Assembly: GCA_965226645.1 (NCBI GenBank)
Contig: CBDDDL010000002.1
Location: 310,001-374,000, forward strand
Length of the DNA: 64,000 nucleotides
DNA from: Poriferisodalis sp965226645
GTDB lineage: Bacteria; Actinomycetota; Acidimicrobiia; Acidimicrobiales; Poriferisodalaceae
Direction of reading: 5' to 3'
Positions 8,833-17,729 of the stretch are shown one piece after another (position 1 is the first letter of the stretch; the number at the start of each line of letters is the position of its first letter). A model generated the notes under the pieces. That model was not told the DNA's origin, ran no database searches, and saw only the letters and a program-made list of their open reading frames with translations. The position numbers and the translations under genes were made by a program.

Positions 8833-10373
8833 ATGAAGGTTCCGTTTACTGTTTCCGACTTCCTGTACCGGGCCGAGAACGTCTACCCGGACCGGGTGGC
8901 ATTAGCCGACGAACCCGAGGCGCCCGGCGGCGGGCTCGGAGAGATCACCTACGCCCAGTTCGGCGAGCTGGTGCGTGCCCAGGCCGCCAAGCTGGACCAG
9001 TTGGGCATCGGGCACGGTGAGCGGGTCGCGATGGTGTCCCAGAACGCCGGACGGCTCATGACGTCGTTCTATGGCGTGTCGGGCTACGGCCGCGTCTTCG
9101 TGCCGATCAACTTCCGCCTCAGCCACGACGAGATCAGCTACATCGTCGATCACTGCGGCGCCACGATGCTGCTGGTGGATCCCTCGATGGAGGACACCTG
9201 CAAGGACATCGATATCGAGCGCTTCGTCGTGATGGGCACCGACGCCGACAGCCAGATGTACGCCACCGGGGTCGAGCCGGCACCGTGGACGCCCGACGAG
9301 GACGTCACCGCAACGATCAACTACACCTCCGGCACCACTGCTCGCCCCAAGGGCGTGCAGCAGACTCACCGGGCGCTGTGGGTGAACGCCACCACGTTCG
9401 GCTGGCACTCGGGCGTCAACGACCGTGACGTGTACCTGCACACGCTGCCGATGTTCCACTGCAACGGCTGGGGCATGCCCTACGCCGTCACCGGCATGGG
9501 CGGCAAGCACATAGTGCAGCGCGAGGTGCGCGGCCCCGAGATCCTGCGCCGCATCGACCAGCACGGCGTCACGCTCATGTGCGGCGCTCCGGCTGTGGTG
9601 TCGGCAGTGCTGGACGCCGCAGCCGACTGGGAGGGCGAGATCCCCGGCAGCGGACGCGTCCGGATGGTGGTGGCCGGCGCTCCGCCCCCCACGCGCACCA
9701 TCGCACGGATGGAGACCGAGCTGGGCTGGGAGTTCATCCAGATCTACGGCCTGACCGAAACAGCGCCGCTGCTCACCATGAACCGCTGCCGCCCCGAATG
9801 GGACGACTTCGATCCCGACGAGAAGGCCCGCAAGCTGAGCAGGGCGGGCGCCCCGGCGATCGGCGTCAATCGATCGACATCGACAACCAGGGCGAGATCC
9901 TGGCCCGTGCCAACGTCGTGCTCGAGGGCTACTGGGAGCAGCCCGAAGCGACGGCCGAGGCCATCACCGACGGCTGGTTCCACACCGGCGACGGCGGCTC
10001 GATGGACGCAGAGCACCACGTCACGATCTCGGACCGCAAGAAAGACGTGATCATCACCGGCGGCGAGAACGTGTCCTCCATCGAGGTGGAGGACGTGCTG
10101 TTCAACCATCCGGCGGTGACCGAAGTGGCCGTGATCGGCGTGCCCGACGAGCGCTGGGGCGAGACCATCAAAGCCCTCGTGGTGATCGACGCTGCAGTCG
10201 ACGCAGTGACCGAGCGCGAGCTCATCGATTTCTGCCGCGACCGGATGTCGCACTTCAAGTGCCCCACCAGCGTCGAGTTCCGCGACGAGCTGGCCCGCAC
10301 CGCCACCGGCAAGCTGCAGAAGTTCAAGCTCCGTGCCCCCTACTGGGAAGGCATGGAGAAGCTGATCAACTGA
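8833..10373 (+). pseudogene. Acyl-CoA synthetase (AMP-forming), frameshifted
   Basis: The first frame (from 8833) encodes the N-terminal adenylation domain with the P-loop signature INYTSGTTARPKGV at about residue 162 and IYGLTETAPL downstream. Near 9870 the frame is lost. The C-terminal part continues in another frame from IDIDNQGEILARANVV through GYWEQP, TGDGG, the SDRKKDVIITGGENVSS hinge and the catalytic lysine region RTATGKLQKF to 10373. A 1-base loss or 2-base gain at about 9868-9875 explains it; a short ATCGATCG duplication lies there. A sequencing error cannot be excluded. If real, the protein lacks its C-terminal lid and is inactive. The gene lies inside the 14.3 kb insertion. Confidence 0.85.
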
Positions 10374-10389
10374 GCCCAGCGGCCCGGAG

Positions 10390-11419
10390 CTAGATGATTA
10401 GTTCCAAGGGGTCGGGTCCACCTGTGGTGGGGTGAGGGTGTCCAAGCTCGGGGTGTGAAACAACACCTCGATCTCGGAGGACCGGAGCATGAACCCGGAC
10501 TTGGACACCCTCGCGACCGCACTGTATGTGAGGATCGATGACCTGTTGGCGCAGAATCCTGGGTGGGCTCCCGAGCGGCCTGTGGTGGGGTTCGCCCCGA
10601 AGCTGTCGGACGCGGAGTTGGTCACTCTGGCGGTGATCTCTGCGCTGCTGGGCTATGACAACGAGTCGCAGTTCGTGCGCTTCGCCCACGCGCATCTGCG
10701 TCCGTGGTTCCCCTATCTGCCGAACCGCGACGGCTACAACAAGCGGCTGCGGCGCAGCGGCGACATGATCGCAGGTGTCATGGGATGCCTCGCACGCGAG
10801 TGCGACTCGTGGCACGACGACGTGTGGCTGGTGGACTCCACGCCGGTCGAGTGCGGCCGAAGCCGCGAGACCCAAAAGCGCTCTGACCTCGCGGGATGGG
10901 CCGAATACGGCTACTGCGCGTCGCATTCCCGCTGGTTCTGGGGTCTGCGGCTGCACCTTGTCGCCACACCCTCAGGTCTGCCGATCGCGTTCGCGCTCGC
11001 CGGCGCGAAAGCCGACGAACGCGACGTCTGCGCAGACATGATCGACGCGGCCGACCTCGCCCGGCCGGGCCAGACCCTCATCGCCGACAACCGCTACCGC
11101 TCCAAAGCATTCGAAGCCGACCTCAACAACGCCGGCATCACCCTGCTGCGCCCCGCCACCCGAACCGAGGCCCCACGTCCCGGCGCAAAACTCCTGCGGC
11201 CCCTGCGCCAGATCATCGAATCGATCATCCAGACCCTCAAAGGCCAGCTCACCCTCGAACGCCACAAAGCACGCACCAAAGCCGGCATCGCCGTGCGCAT
11301 CGGCACCCGCCTCCTCGCCCTCACCGCCGCCTTCTGGCACAACGAGACCTACCGACACACCCGACCAGCACGCTCACTCACCGCATACGACCACTAAAAC
11401 CTTGGAACTAATCATCTAG
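10390..11419 (+). mobile_element. IS982-family insertion sequence
   Basis: Perfect 20-bp terminal inverted repeats flank it: CTAGATGATTAGTTCCAAGG at 10390-10409 and its reverse complement at 11400-11419. One intact transposase gene fills the 1030-bp element. A nearly identical end sequence recurs alone at 28401-28424. Confidence 0.9.
10489..11397 (+). CDS. IS982-family transposase
   Basis: This 302-residue protein has the IS982 features: LSDAELVTLAVISALLG near the N-terminus, the YNKRLRR segment, the first catalytic Asp in VDSTPVECGR, a second in LIADNRYRSKAFEAD, and a C-terminal IETxxQTLKGQL-like acidic helix (IESIIQTLKGQL). GGAGC lies 5-9 nt before the ATG. The gene is complete and fills the space between the inverted repeats, so the element may still be active. 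Confidence 0.9.
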   Translation: MNPDLDTLATALYVRIDDLLAQNPGWAPERPVVGFAPKLSDAELVTLAVISALLGYDNESQFVRFAHAHLRPWFPYLPNRDGYNKRLRRSGDMIAGVMGCLARECDSWHDDVWLVDSTPVECGRSRETQKRSDLAGWAEYGYCASHSRWFWGLRLHLVATPSGLPIAFALAGAKADERDVCADMIDAADLARPGQTLIADNRYRSKAFEADLNNAGITLLRPATRTEAPRPGAKLLRPLRQIIESIIQTLKGQLTLERHKARTKAGIAVRIGTRLLALTAAFWHNETYRHTRPARSLTAYDH

Positions 11420-11544
11420 GGGGAGAAGGGCGGTGTCGTAGGACTGCCGACACTGAATCTGAGTTCGGTGTTCGAATTGTTCTCGTCGCCGTTTCGCCAC
11501 CCTGCTGTGCGCGACGAGCGAGCCCGTCAGGCGACCCTGTGCAC

Positions 11545-11836
11545 GGCGGCACCGGTTCGACCGCGAGTCCAAGTTCGCCCGCTGGAGCGGCACCGGCGCC
11601 GTCGCCTTGTCTTCAGGCGAAGGCTCAGGCAACCCGGTCAAGCACCGGCTCGACTTGAGAGGCAACCGCCGCATCAACAGCGGTGCTCTGCTTCGCGTCG
11701 GTCACCCAACAGCGCAGCCAGCCCGGCGCTGTGGCCTGTCTCCCCCGCAAAGCCACCGAAGGCAAGACCCGACGCGGAGCTCGCCGCGCACTCAATCGCC
11801 ACCTCGCCGACCGGATCATCCGCTACCAGCGACACG
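11545..11836 (+). pseudogene. IS110-family transposase C-terminal remnant
   Basis: Pieces of a Transposase_20 C-terminal domain can be read across shifting frames: RFDRESKFARWSGTG, a decayed SSGEGSGNPVKHRLDLRGNR segment, and KTRRGARRALNRHLADRIIR. The order matches an IS110 C-terminus (FAAWTGTAP, RHRLSRAGNRRIN and ALKRRL regions), but there is no continuous frame and no N-terminal DEDD domain. It is a dead relic immediately downstream of the IS982. Confidence 0.65.
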
Positions 11837-11839
11837 AAG

Positions 11840-12223
11840 TCAGCTCCGTCTCAGTTCGTGGTGCGGTGCTGATCGTGGGGGTCGTTTGGGTGTGCGGTGT
11901 TCGTTGCCCCATAGGTCTGTGCCGAGTGTTGTTTCGAGCCGGGCGATGACTGGCAGTGTGCCCCATGACTGGCCGCGTTGGAGCCGGTTGATGGAGGTCT
12001 TGTTGACTCCGCTGAGCTGTTCGATTTCTTCGAGGTTTCTGCCGTCTATGGCGTTGTCGAGGCGTTTGGCGAGCTCTTGGACGAGGATGGCTTCTTTGGG
12101 GGCGCCGCGCACGAGGCGGCCATCGGGCCAGGCGTGCCCTGTTTTGAGGTAGTCGCGGGGCTGGCGGCGCAGGCCGAGGCGCGTGTACTTGCTGGCGGGG
12201 CCCTCAGCGGGCTGGTCGGCCAC
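11840..12223 (-). CDS. XRE-family helix-turn-helix protein
   Basis: From the GTG at 12223 the protein has about 127 residues. The C-terminal half is a Cro/XRE-type HTH: LVQELAKRLDNAIDGRNLEE, then SGVNKTSINRLQRGQSWG as the recognition region. The N-terminal residues contain DYLKTGHAWPDGRL and are unassigned. The start is uncertain because the frame is open further upstream and no clear Shine-Dalgarno is visible. It is divergent from the recombinase/transposase pair at 12676-15220, with a 14-bp palindrome between them. It probably represses that pair. Confidence 0.65.
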   Translation of the reverse strand: MADQPAEGPASKYTRLGLRRQPRDYLKTGHAWPDGRLVRGAPKEAILVQELAKRLDNAIDGRNLEEIEQLSGVNKTSINRLQRGQSWGTLPVIARLETTLGTDLWGNEHRTPKRPPRSAPHHELRRS

Positions 12224-12675
12224 AGGCGACGACGGTAACGAAGGCCGAGGCGCACTGCAACGGGCCGCGGCGGCGATCCGTGTCACACCCCTGCGACAGT
12301 ATCTGCATATGCAGAACTTCCGGGAACGCAATTGGGGTGTGTGGCGCGGCCGCGGCGCGCCATCGGCCTCATCGCGGCAGCAACACGCGGCGATCGGCCA
12401 AAACGCCCGTGTTTGCTGGCCTTTCGCGGTCCGGCGTGGCCGCGCGGCGCTGTCGGCGAGCGCCGCGCGGCCGGGTCGCGTGCGGGGAGCCGCCATCGTG
12501 GAGGCATCTGCACGCGCTTCCGCGGCGCCCAATCCCGCAAAGAAATCGGCGCCGCGGACAGACCCAGAAGGCCAAATTGCACTCTAACCCTGGACCGCTC
12601 CCCGGCGCACGCCAACCGCCGCTGTTCGACGATGCCGCTCCTCGCGGCGGATTCGCGCAGCGGCTGAGCATCGCT
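12224..12675. promoter_or_regulatory. Divergent intergenic region with palindromic operator candidate
   Basis: This space separates the XRE gene (minus) from the recombinase-like gene (plus). It contains the perfect 14-bp palindrome TCTGCATATGCAGA at 12302-12315, a plausible dimer site for the XRE protein. The rest is GC-rich, with frames open by chance; no further gene is supported. Confidence 0.5.
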
Positions 12676-13587
12676 ATGTCTGGCTGGGAGCTGTCGGTGG
12701 CCGGCGACGAGTCGCTGGCTGCGTGGGAGCCACTGGTGCTCGCGGAGCTGAATCGGCGCTACGCGAAGAACGAAGCCACCGCGCGCAAGATCATGACCGA
12801 CGGTTCGCGTTTGTTCAGGTTCTGGGCCGTCAACGACGCGCGGACGTGGGCTGACCCTGACGCTGCGCTGACCACGCGGTGGTGCTGGACGGCCCGGCCC
12901 GGCCGCGGCGACGTCTTCAAGCGGGTCAGCCAGGCGACGGCTCGTGACCGGCAGTTGACAGCGATGGCGCTGTGCACCGCGGCAGCTGATCTGGGAGCGC
13001 CGATCGACCCGCGGGCGATGATCGGGGAGCGCATCGCGCCCGCGACCGATTTCACGTCGGTTCGCCCGCTCACGGACCACGAGGCCGCTTTGGTGCGCGA
13101 CCGGGCCGAGTCAGCGCTCGCGTGGTCGGGGCTGGGCGTGCTGGTGGCCGCCGCGTCCAGCGGCGGCACCGCCAACGAGATCGCCGCGTTGCGCCTCGCC
13201 GACGTCGACCTCGACGCGGCCACGATCGCGTTCGGCGGGCCCGCGGCGCGCCTGAACCCCCTCGACGCGTGGTCCGCGGAAATGATGAAACGCTTTTTCG
13301 CCAACCGGCGCTACGAGCCGCTGAGCGACACAGACCGGTTGTGCGTCGGCACCGACGCCGATCCGGCACGCGCCGCTCACTCGATCACCGTGCGCCTGGG
13401 CGGTGTTCTGAGCGACACAGGCCTGCGGGGACGCCCCGGTGTGAAAGCGCGGTCGATCCGGCTGACCACGGCCCGCCGTGTGCTCGAAACCGACGGGATC
13501 GCCGCGGCCGCGCGTTTCCTCGGGGCCGTTTCGCTGGACACCACAGCAGCAGCGCTGCGTTACAGGTGGCAGCACGACGATGGCTGA
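12676..13587 (+). CDS. Degenerate tyrosine-recombinase-like protein
   Basis: The 303-residue protein has the two-domain plan of phage integrases: an N-terminal SAM-like core-binding part (LAELNRRYAKNEATARKIMT) and a C-terminal catalytic-fold part. Where active enzymes have GLRxxE, this one has GGTANEIAALRLADVDLD, so the first catalytic Arg appears to be Thr. The HxLRH box reads ARSIRLTTARRVL, keeping one Arg but losing His, and the LGH and Tyr positions read FLGAVSLDTTAAALRY. It is therefore probably catalytically dead and DNA-binding. The ATG at 12676 was chosen; an in-frame TTG at 12577 could add 33 residues. It overlaps the next gene by 8 bp (ATGGCTGA), so the two are translationally coupled. 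Confidence 0.55.
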   Translation: MSGWELSVAGDESLAAWEPLVLAELNRRYAKNEATARKIMTDGSRLFRFWAVNDARTWADPDAALTTRWCWTARPGRGDVFKRVSQATARDRQLTAMALCTAAADLGAPIDPRAMIGERIAPATDFTSVRPLTDHEAALVRDRAESALAWSGLGVLVAAASSGGTANEIAALRLADVDLDAATIAFGGPAARLNPLDAWSAEMMKRFFANRRYEPLSDTDRLCVGTDADPARAAHSITVRLGGVLSDTGLRGRPGVKARSIRLTTARRVLETDGIAAAARFLGAVSLDTTAAALRYRWQHDDG

Positions 13588-15220
13588 CGGCGGATTTCGC
13601 AACATCTACGCGGACGGACCGGCGATACGCGTCACCGACATCGACAAACCCGCTCCGCCACGCCCGCCCGCGAAGCGCCGCGTCACCGGCGAGAGGGAGA
13701 AAATCGACAAATTCGAGCGGCTGTTGCTGGCCGTGTCGTCCGGGGCGTTCTGGGCCTGCGTCGCGTACCTGGTGGGGCACGTCGCGACGTGCCCGAAAAA
13801 GGGCCGCCCCCGCGAGCACACCATCGCCGAGTGGGCGCTGTTCTGGCTGCTCAGCGACATCGCCGGCGGCCTGCGCCCCTCCGACGACGTCCTCGCACGG
13901 CTCACCAACTGGGACGAGGCCCGCAGCGTCGTCGAGAGCATGGGCCGGGACCATCCCGAGATGAAACTCTCCGACAAAGCGATCGACCGCCACAAATATT
14001 ACCGATTTCGTGGACGCTGCATCGGGGACGACCAGATCACAGAGCTCGGCCGGATCATCAGCGCTCACGCGGTGCGCGATGCACGCGCGCTCGGCCAGTT
14101 CGGCCACAGCGGAGGCTCGCGGCCCACAGTGAGCCCCGAGCACGGTGTGTACGGCGACGGCCCCCAGATGCCCACCCGGTTCGACGCGCGGCACAAACGC
14201 GTCGACTCCGACACAGGCGAGGTCACCTACAGCCGCCACGACCCAGACGCCATCGCGCACCACCACCACCTCTGGGCCGAGGACCCCGAGAGCGGCGACG
14301 TGCGATGCAAGATCTGCGACTCCAATCGGCGACAGGCCACAACCGGCAGCGGCAGCGACGGGCCTCAGATCCACGAGGCAGTAACGCTGCTCACCCGCGC
14401 TGACGAGCGACAAGGCCGCCTCATCCTCGGCATCGGCCTGCGCCACGCACACCAGACCGACGCGAACATGTTCACCGACATGGTCCTCGACCTCAAACAC
14501 AACAACCCCTCGCTCAGCGACGCGGCGCTGATGTGCGTATACGACCAGCGGCTCAACGCCACCGACTTCGACCGGCTCCAGGACGACGGGAACATCCCCA
14601 TCAGGAAAGTAGGCCACGACCCCGGCGGACGGAAAAAGGTCCGGGTCTTGCACGACCAGCCATTCGAACTCGCCGACGGCACCAAAGCCGCCCACGACGT
14701 CCACGTCGCCAACGGCACCCCCAGCCTGCGCGTCCACGACGCCGACGGCGTCGAGTGGCTCATCGAAACGGTCCGAACCAAGATGCAGAGAAACCGGCTC
14801 AAGAACTCCCGGGTCATCTACTGCGAATGGCAGGTCGCTGATCACGCACTCGCCGGCGACCTCGCCGGCGCGACGGCGCGCATCCGCCACAACAGCAAAA
14901 AACGCGAAATCGAAACGGGCCGACGCCGCAGCGTGTACCTCAGAGTCTGCCCCGAATCCAGCCCGGAACATCCCGAGGTATTCGGCCTGCGCGAAGACGC
15001 CGAATCCCACAACTCGACACAAAAGCGGCAACTCATCGACGGCCGCGTCCGCTCCGTCGGCAGGACCCGAAACGCCCTCAACCTGCTCGCGTTCCAGATG
15101 ACCTGGAACGACACAGCGATGTACGCCCACTACATGCGCCACGCCAACATCGACGCATACGCCACGCGCTTCGCCTACAAACCCCCGCGACGAGCGGACC
15201 CGCTACTCGCGGCCGCCTAA
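13580..15220 (+). CDS. DDE-type transposase-like protein
   Basis: This 546-residue protein overlaps the recombinase-like gene by 8 bp. Three acidic residues fit a DDE triad by context: Asp near 193 (GVYGDGPQ), Asp near 322 (ALMCVYDQRL) and Glu near 475 (REDAESHNSTQKR), the last in a helix followed by SVGRTRNALNLLAFQMTWN, as in many RNase-H-fold transposases. A Cys/His segment (HHHHLW, CKIC) sits between the first two. I could not place it in a named IS family. It lies 137 bp before the right inverted repeat, so it is the likely transposase of the 14.3 kb insertion. Confidence 0.6.
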   Translation: MADGGFRNIYADGPAIRVTDIDKPAPPRPPAKRRVTGEREKIDKFERLLLAVSSGAFWACVAYLVGHVATCPKKGRPREHTIAEWALFWLLSDIAGGLRPSDDVLARLTNWDEARSVVESMGRDHPEMKLSDKAIDRHKYYRFRGRCIGDDQITELGRIISAHAVRDARALGQFGHSGGSRPTVSPEHGVYGDGPQMPTRFDARHKRVDSDTGEVTYSRHDPDAIAHHHHLWAEDPESGDVRCKICDSNRRQATTGSGSDGPQIHEAVTLLTRADERQGRLILGIGLRHAHQTDANMFTDMVLDLKHNNPSLSDAALMCVYDQRLNATDFDRLQDDGNIPIRKVGHDPGGRKKVRVLHDQPFELADGTKAAHDVHVANGTPSLRVHDADGVEWLIETVRTKMQRNRLKNSRVIYCEWQVADHALAGDLAGATARIRHNSKKREIETGRRRSVYLRVCPESSPEHPEVFGLREDAESHNSTQKRQLIDGRVRSVGRTRNALNLLAFQMTWNDTAMYAHYMRHANIDAYATRFAYKPPRRADPLLAAA

Positions 15221-15356
15221 CAGCACGCACGACAAACACAACACACCACCGGCTGCCCCAACACGCCCCAACAGCGACCACACACCCCGCCAGTCGCCAA
15301 ACACGCCGAACAACCAGCCAGCGGCAAACTCCAGACCCCCCAACACCGCCCCCTCA

Positions 15357-15370
15357 GGACTTACGCACCG
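15357..15370. repeat. Right terminal inverted repeat of the composite insertion
   Basis: GGACTTACGCACCG is the exact reverse complement of 1068-1081. A second partial copy (TACGCACCGG) lies just outside it, at 15374-15383. The 15221-15356 stretch between the transposase stop and this repeat holds no gene and no copies of the left-end binding motifs. Confidence 0.75.
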
Positions 15371-15387
15371 CAATACGCACCGGCCTC

Positions 15388-15394
15388 GCCACAC
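15388..15394. repeat. Right copy of 7-bp target-site duplication (GCCACAC)
   Basis: GCCACAC matches 1055-1061. Directly after it the luciferase-like reading frame resumes with CCACCGATGTGG (PPMW). Confidence 0.85.
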
Positions 15395-16078
15395 CCACCG
15401 ATGTGGGTCACGGTCACCACGCCCGGCACCGAGTTGGACGCGGCTGCGCGGGGCCTGGGATGCCTCGGCGTGAGCGCTGCGCCGTTCGCCGAGCAGGAAC
15501 GCCGCACCGCCGAGTACTACCGCCGAGTAGCCGATTGCGATCCGGTCGGCAGCTTCGTGAACGACCAAGTGCACACGCTCAACTTCCTGTATTGCCACGA
15601 GGACTATCGCCAGGCCGCCGCGCTGGGTCTCCCGATGGTGGGCGCGTTCAGCATGTCCAACGCGCACCTGTACTTCACTCGCGAGGCGTACCCGACCCGG
15701 GCCTACCAGACGCTCGGCAACGCGGGCGCTGCGCTGCGCAGCCGCGCCGCACCGAACGGGGCTGCTGCGGCTGACGACCCGAGTGCAGCCAAGGGTCTTC
15801 CCGAAGGCGTCGGCATCGGCGATCCCGACCACCTCATACGCACGATCCGCAAGTGGGACGACGTCGGCGTCACCGGCATCAACTTCCTGCTCAACGCCAT
15901 GGAAATGATCCCCCAAGAACAAGTGCTCGACAGCCTGCGACTGTTCGCGACCGAGGTCATCCCGCAGTTCCAGACCCCGGCCGAACGGGCGCAGCCAGTA
16001 GCGACGCCGACCACCATTCCGGACGTCAGCCAATCGAATGCGGCCAGCTCGTCGACTCCCGCCGGGGCGAGCCGATGA
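15395..16078 (+). pseudogene. LLM-class flavin-dependent oxidoreductase, C-terminal piece (split gene)
   Basis: This is the 227-residue C-terminal half of the gene begun at 543. It opens PPMWVTVTTPG, which follows PKPFQEPH in intact relatives, and includes VHTLNFLYCHEDY, the active-site-lid region GVGIGDPDHLIRTIRKW and VTGINFLLNAMEM. An ATG at 15401 could start a separate product, but such a protein would lack the N-terminal half of the barrel. The stop overlaps the next start (ATGA at 16075), so the downstream gene was probably co-translated with the original enzyme. Confidence 0.9.
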
Positions 16079-16848
16079 TCTCGGGAACTGCGCCGATCGA
16101 CGAGTTGGCGCGCAACGTGGCAGAGATCGAAGCGTTCAGCAGCGAACCGATCACGCTGAGCGGAGTCACCGGTCTCTCGCTGGTCGCCGAGCTGCGTCGC
16201 GGCGCCCGCGAAGAAGTCCTGCCGCCCGGCTTGCATCCCATCGTGCCGCCCGCAATGTCGCTCGTTGCCTGGGATGTCGGCGACTCTCCCTGGGGGGCGT
16301 TCAGCGCCGCGTTTGTGCGAGTCGTGTGCCGCAGCGGCGCCCGCGCCCGAACGTTCTGTGTCGGTGCAGCAGCTTCCACGCAAGACGCCATCGACGGCTT
16401 GCGGTCGCAACTCGGCTTCCCGGCACAGCGCGCCGAGGTGGCGTTGCGCCGCCACTACGACGGCGTCGACCTGACGGTCGCCCGCAGCGGCGAGGCGGGC
16501 GACGGCACCGCAAGTCGAAACGGCGCGGGGCCGATGTTGGCAGTGAGTGCCCTCGACCCTGATCCGCTGTCAGTTGGCGACCTCCAGCAGGTCGGCTCCA
16601 TGAACCTGGCGCACACCCCGTTGGGACTGCGGCTCGTCCAGGTCGAGACCCATCACATGCCGTCCCGCGTCGAGCGACTCGCCGCCCGCATCGACGCATT
16701 CGATGCCGAGGCCTGGGGTCAGCGGCTGCTCGATCCCTACTGGGTCGTGAGCTGTTCGGTATCGCTCGAGGACGTCGAGATTCCCGCGATTCGATTCGTC
16801 TGCGACCCCGCCAAGCCAGCCGCTGAGGGCACCGAACGAGTGCAGTAA
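16075..16848 (+). CDS. Acetoacetate decarboxylase-like protein
   Basis: The 257-residue protein is coupled by an ATGA overlap to the luciferase-like gene. The N-terminal half resembles the acetoacetate decarboxylase family: a proline-rich LPPGLHPIVPPAMSLVAWD strand, then SPWGAFSAAFVRVVCRSGAR. The Schiff-base lysine of classical enzymes is not obvious, so decarboxylase activity should not be assumed; many members of this fold are dehydratases or have unknown function. Linkage to a flavin monooxygenase and an amidohydrolase suggests one catabolic route, now broken by the insertion. Confidence 0.55.
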   Translation: MISGTAPIDELARNVAEIEAFSSEPITLSGVTGLSLVAELRRGAREEVLPPGLHPIVPPAMSLVAWDVGDSPWGAFSAAFVRVVCRSGARARTFCVGAAASTQDAIDGLRSQLGFPAQRAEVALRRHYDGVDLTVARSGEAGDGTASRNGAGPMLAVSALDPDPLSVGDLQQVGSMNLAHTPLGLRLVQVETHHMPSRVERLAARIDAFDAEAWGQRLLDPYWVVSCSVSLEDVEIPAIRFVCDPAKPAAEGTERVQ

Positions 16849-16859
16849 CTTCCGCTGCC

Positions 16860-17288
16860 ATGAGCGAATCGGCCCCCGACACCACTGAAATCGCCACTGA
16901 GACGAGTTCGCAGCTGCGGGCCGTCGGCGTAACGATTGACTGCGCCGACCCCGAGCGAATTGCCGATTTCTGGCAGGCCGCCCTTGGGTTCGCACAACGA
17001 GTCGGCAACGGCCGTCCCTACATCACCCTGTCCGACGGAGGCGGCAGCGCTCGCATGCTCAACCATCTGACGATCCAGCGGGTGCCCGAGGCCAAGACAG
17101 CAAAGCTGCGGGCGCACCTGGATCTGTTCACCGGTGACATGGGCACCGAGGTAGCCCGCTTGGTGGCGCTTGGAGCGACCGTGCTCGTGCCGGCCAGCAC
17201 CGAGACCGAATCTGGCGGTCACCTCGGATTCCGCGCCACCGTCATGGCCGATCCCGAAGGCTCCGAGTTCTGCGTCGTGTCCCGCTAG
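16860..17288 (+). CDS. VOC-superfamily (glyoxalase-like) protein
   Basis: This 142-residue protein has one complete vicinal-oxygen-chelate module pair: VTIDCADPERIADFWQAALG opens the first beta-alpha-beta-beta-beta unit, HLDLFTGDMGTEVARLVALG the second, and it ends ATVMADPEGSEFCVVSR. The pattern fits the Glyoxalase_6 group, often annotated as bleomycin-resistance-like or glyoxalase. The metal ligands are only partly conserved, and the substrate is not predictable. It follows the acetoacetate decarboxylase-like gene by 11 bp, so it is probably in the same transcript. Confidence 0.8.
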   Translation: MSESAPDTTEIATETSSQLRAVGVTIDCADPERIADFWQAALGFAQRVGNGRPYITLSDGGGSARMLNHLTIQRVPEAKTAKLRAHLDLFTGDMGTEVARLVALGATVLVPASTETESGGHLGFRATVMADPEGSEFCVVSR

Positions 17289-17330
17289 ACGCAGCGCCCG
17301 TCTCGCACTCCGTCACCCCCGCGCGGCCTG

Positions 17331-17729
17331 CTAGGAGAATGTGACTCGCTCACGGAGCCATGCTGCGAGGGAGTCTTCGTCGATGTCCCCAGCTGCCACG
17401 GCGAGCATTGTCTGTTCTGCGTCGTCGACATCGGGTGGATCGGGATCCCAGCGTCCGCCATTGAGATCGATGAACATGACATGTGCTGCCCAAGCTGCTC
17501 GCTTGTTGCCATCTGGCAGCGGATGGTTGCGTGCCAAGCGCCAGCAGAGCACCGCTGCTTTGTCCATCAAGTCCGGGTAGAAATCCGTCCCGCCGAAACT
17601 CGCTTGCGGGGCGTGCAGCGCCGAGTCAGCCAATTCGATGCGGGCAGATCTGGATAGTTCTTCAGCCTGAATTCCGGTGACCTGCTCGGCGAGCCAGAGA
17701 TACTCAGCGATGCTCAAATACCTGGTCAC
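17331..17729 (-). CDS. doc: Doc/Fic-type toxin
   Basis: The 132-residue protein has the Doc family core HPLPDGNKRAAW near residue 69 (Fic motif HxFx(D/E)GN(K/R)). Doc-type members inactivate EF-Tu by phosphorylation; related Fic proteins AMPylate targets. ASFGG near the front and the C-terminal LAAWLRERV helix are also family-like. Its start overlaps the stop of the upstream ribbon-helix-helix gene by 4 bp, the standard antitoxin-then-toxin order. It looks intact. Confidence 0.9.
   Translation of the reverse strand: MTRYLSIAEYLWLAEQVTGIQAEELSRSARIELADSALHAPQASFGGTDFYPDLMDKAAVLCWRLARNHPLPDGNKRAAWAAHVMFIDLNGGRWDPDPPDVDDAEQTMLAVAAGDIDEDSLAAWLRERVTFS

Larger units (their letters stand above)
1062..15387. 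mobile_element. 14.3 kb composite insertion with terminal inverted repeats
   Basis: The insertion lies between two GCCACAC copies inside a luciferase-like gene. The 14-bp sequence CGGTGCGTAAGTCC near the left end (1068-1081) occurs inverted near the right end (15357-15370). It contains an IS3 orfA fragment, a complete IS110, a two-gene CWB2 operon, a frameshifted acyl-CoA ligase, a complete IS982, an IS110 remnant, and at the right end an XRE regulator, a degenerate tyrosine-recombinase-like gene and a DDE-type transposase-like gene. The right-end module is the likely mobility core. Whether the cargo was carried in or accumulated by later insertions cannot be decided here. Clean restoration of the host gene argues that the outer boundaries come from a single event. 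Confidence 0.75.

Noticed and set aside
8493..8834. N-terminal extension of the large CWB2 protein to 8834
   Set aside because: The extension overlaps the promoter and start of the divergent ligase gene, is not signal-peptide-like, and an internal GTG at 8492 gives a proper signal peptide.
13385..15142. 585-residue minus-strand frame opposite the DDE-type transposase
   Set aside because: The plus-strand gene is coupled to its upstream neighbour and has transposase motifs; the minus frame is a shadow.
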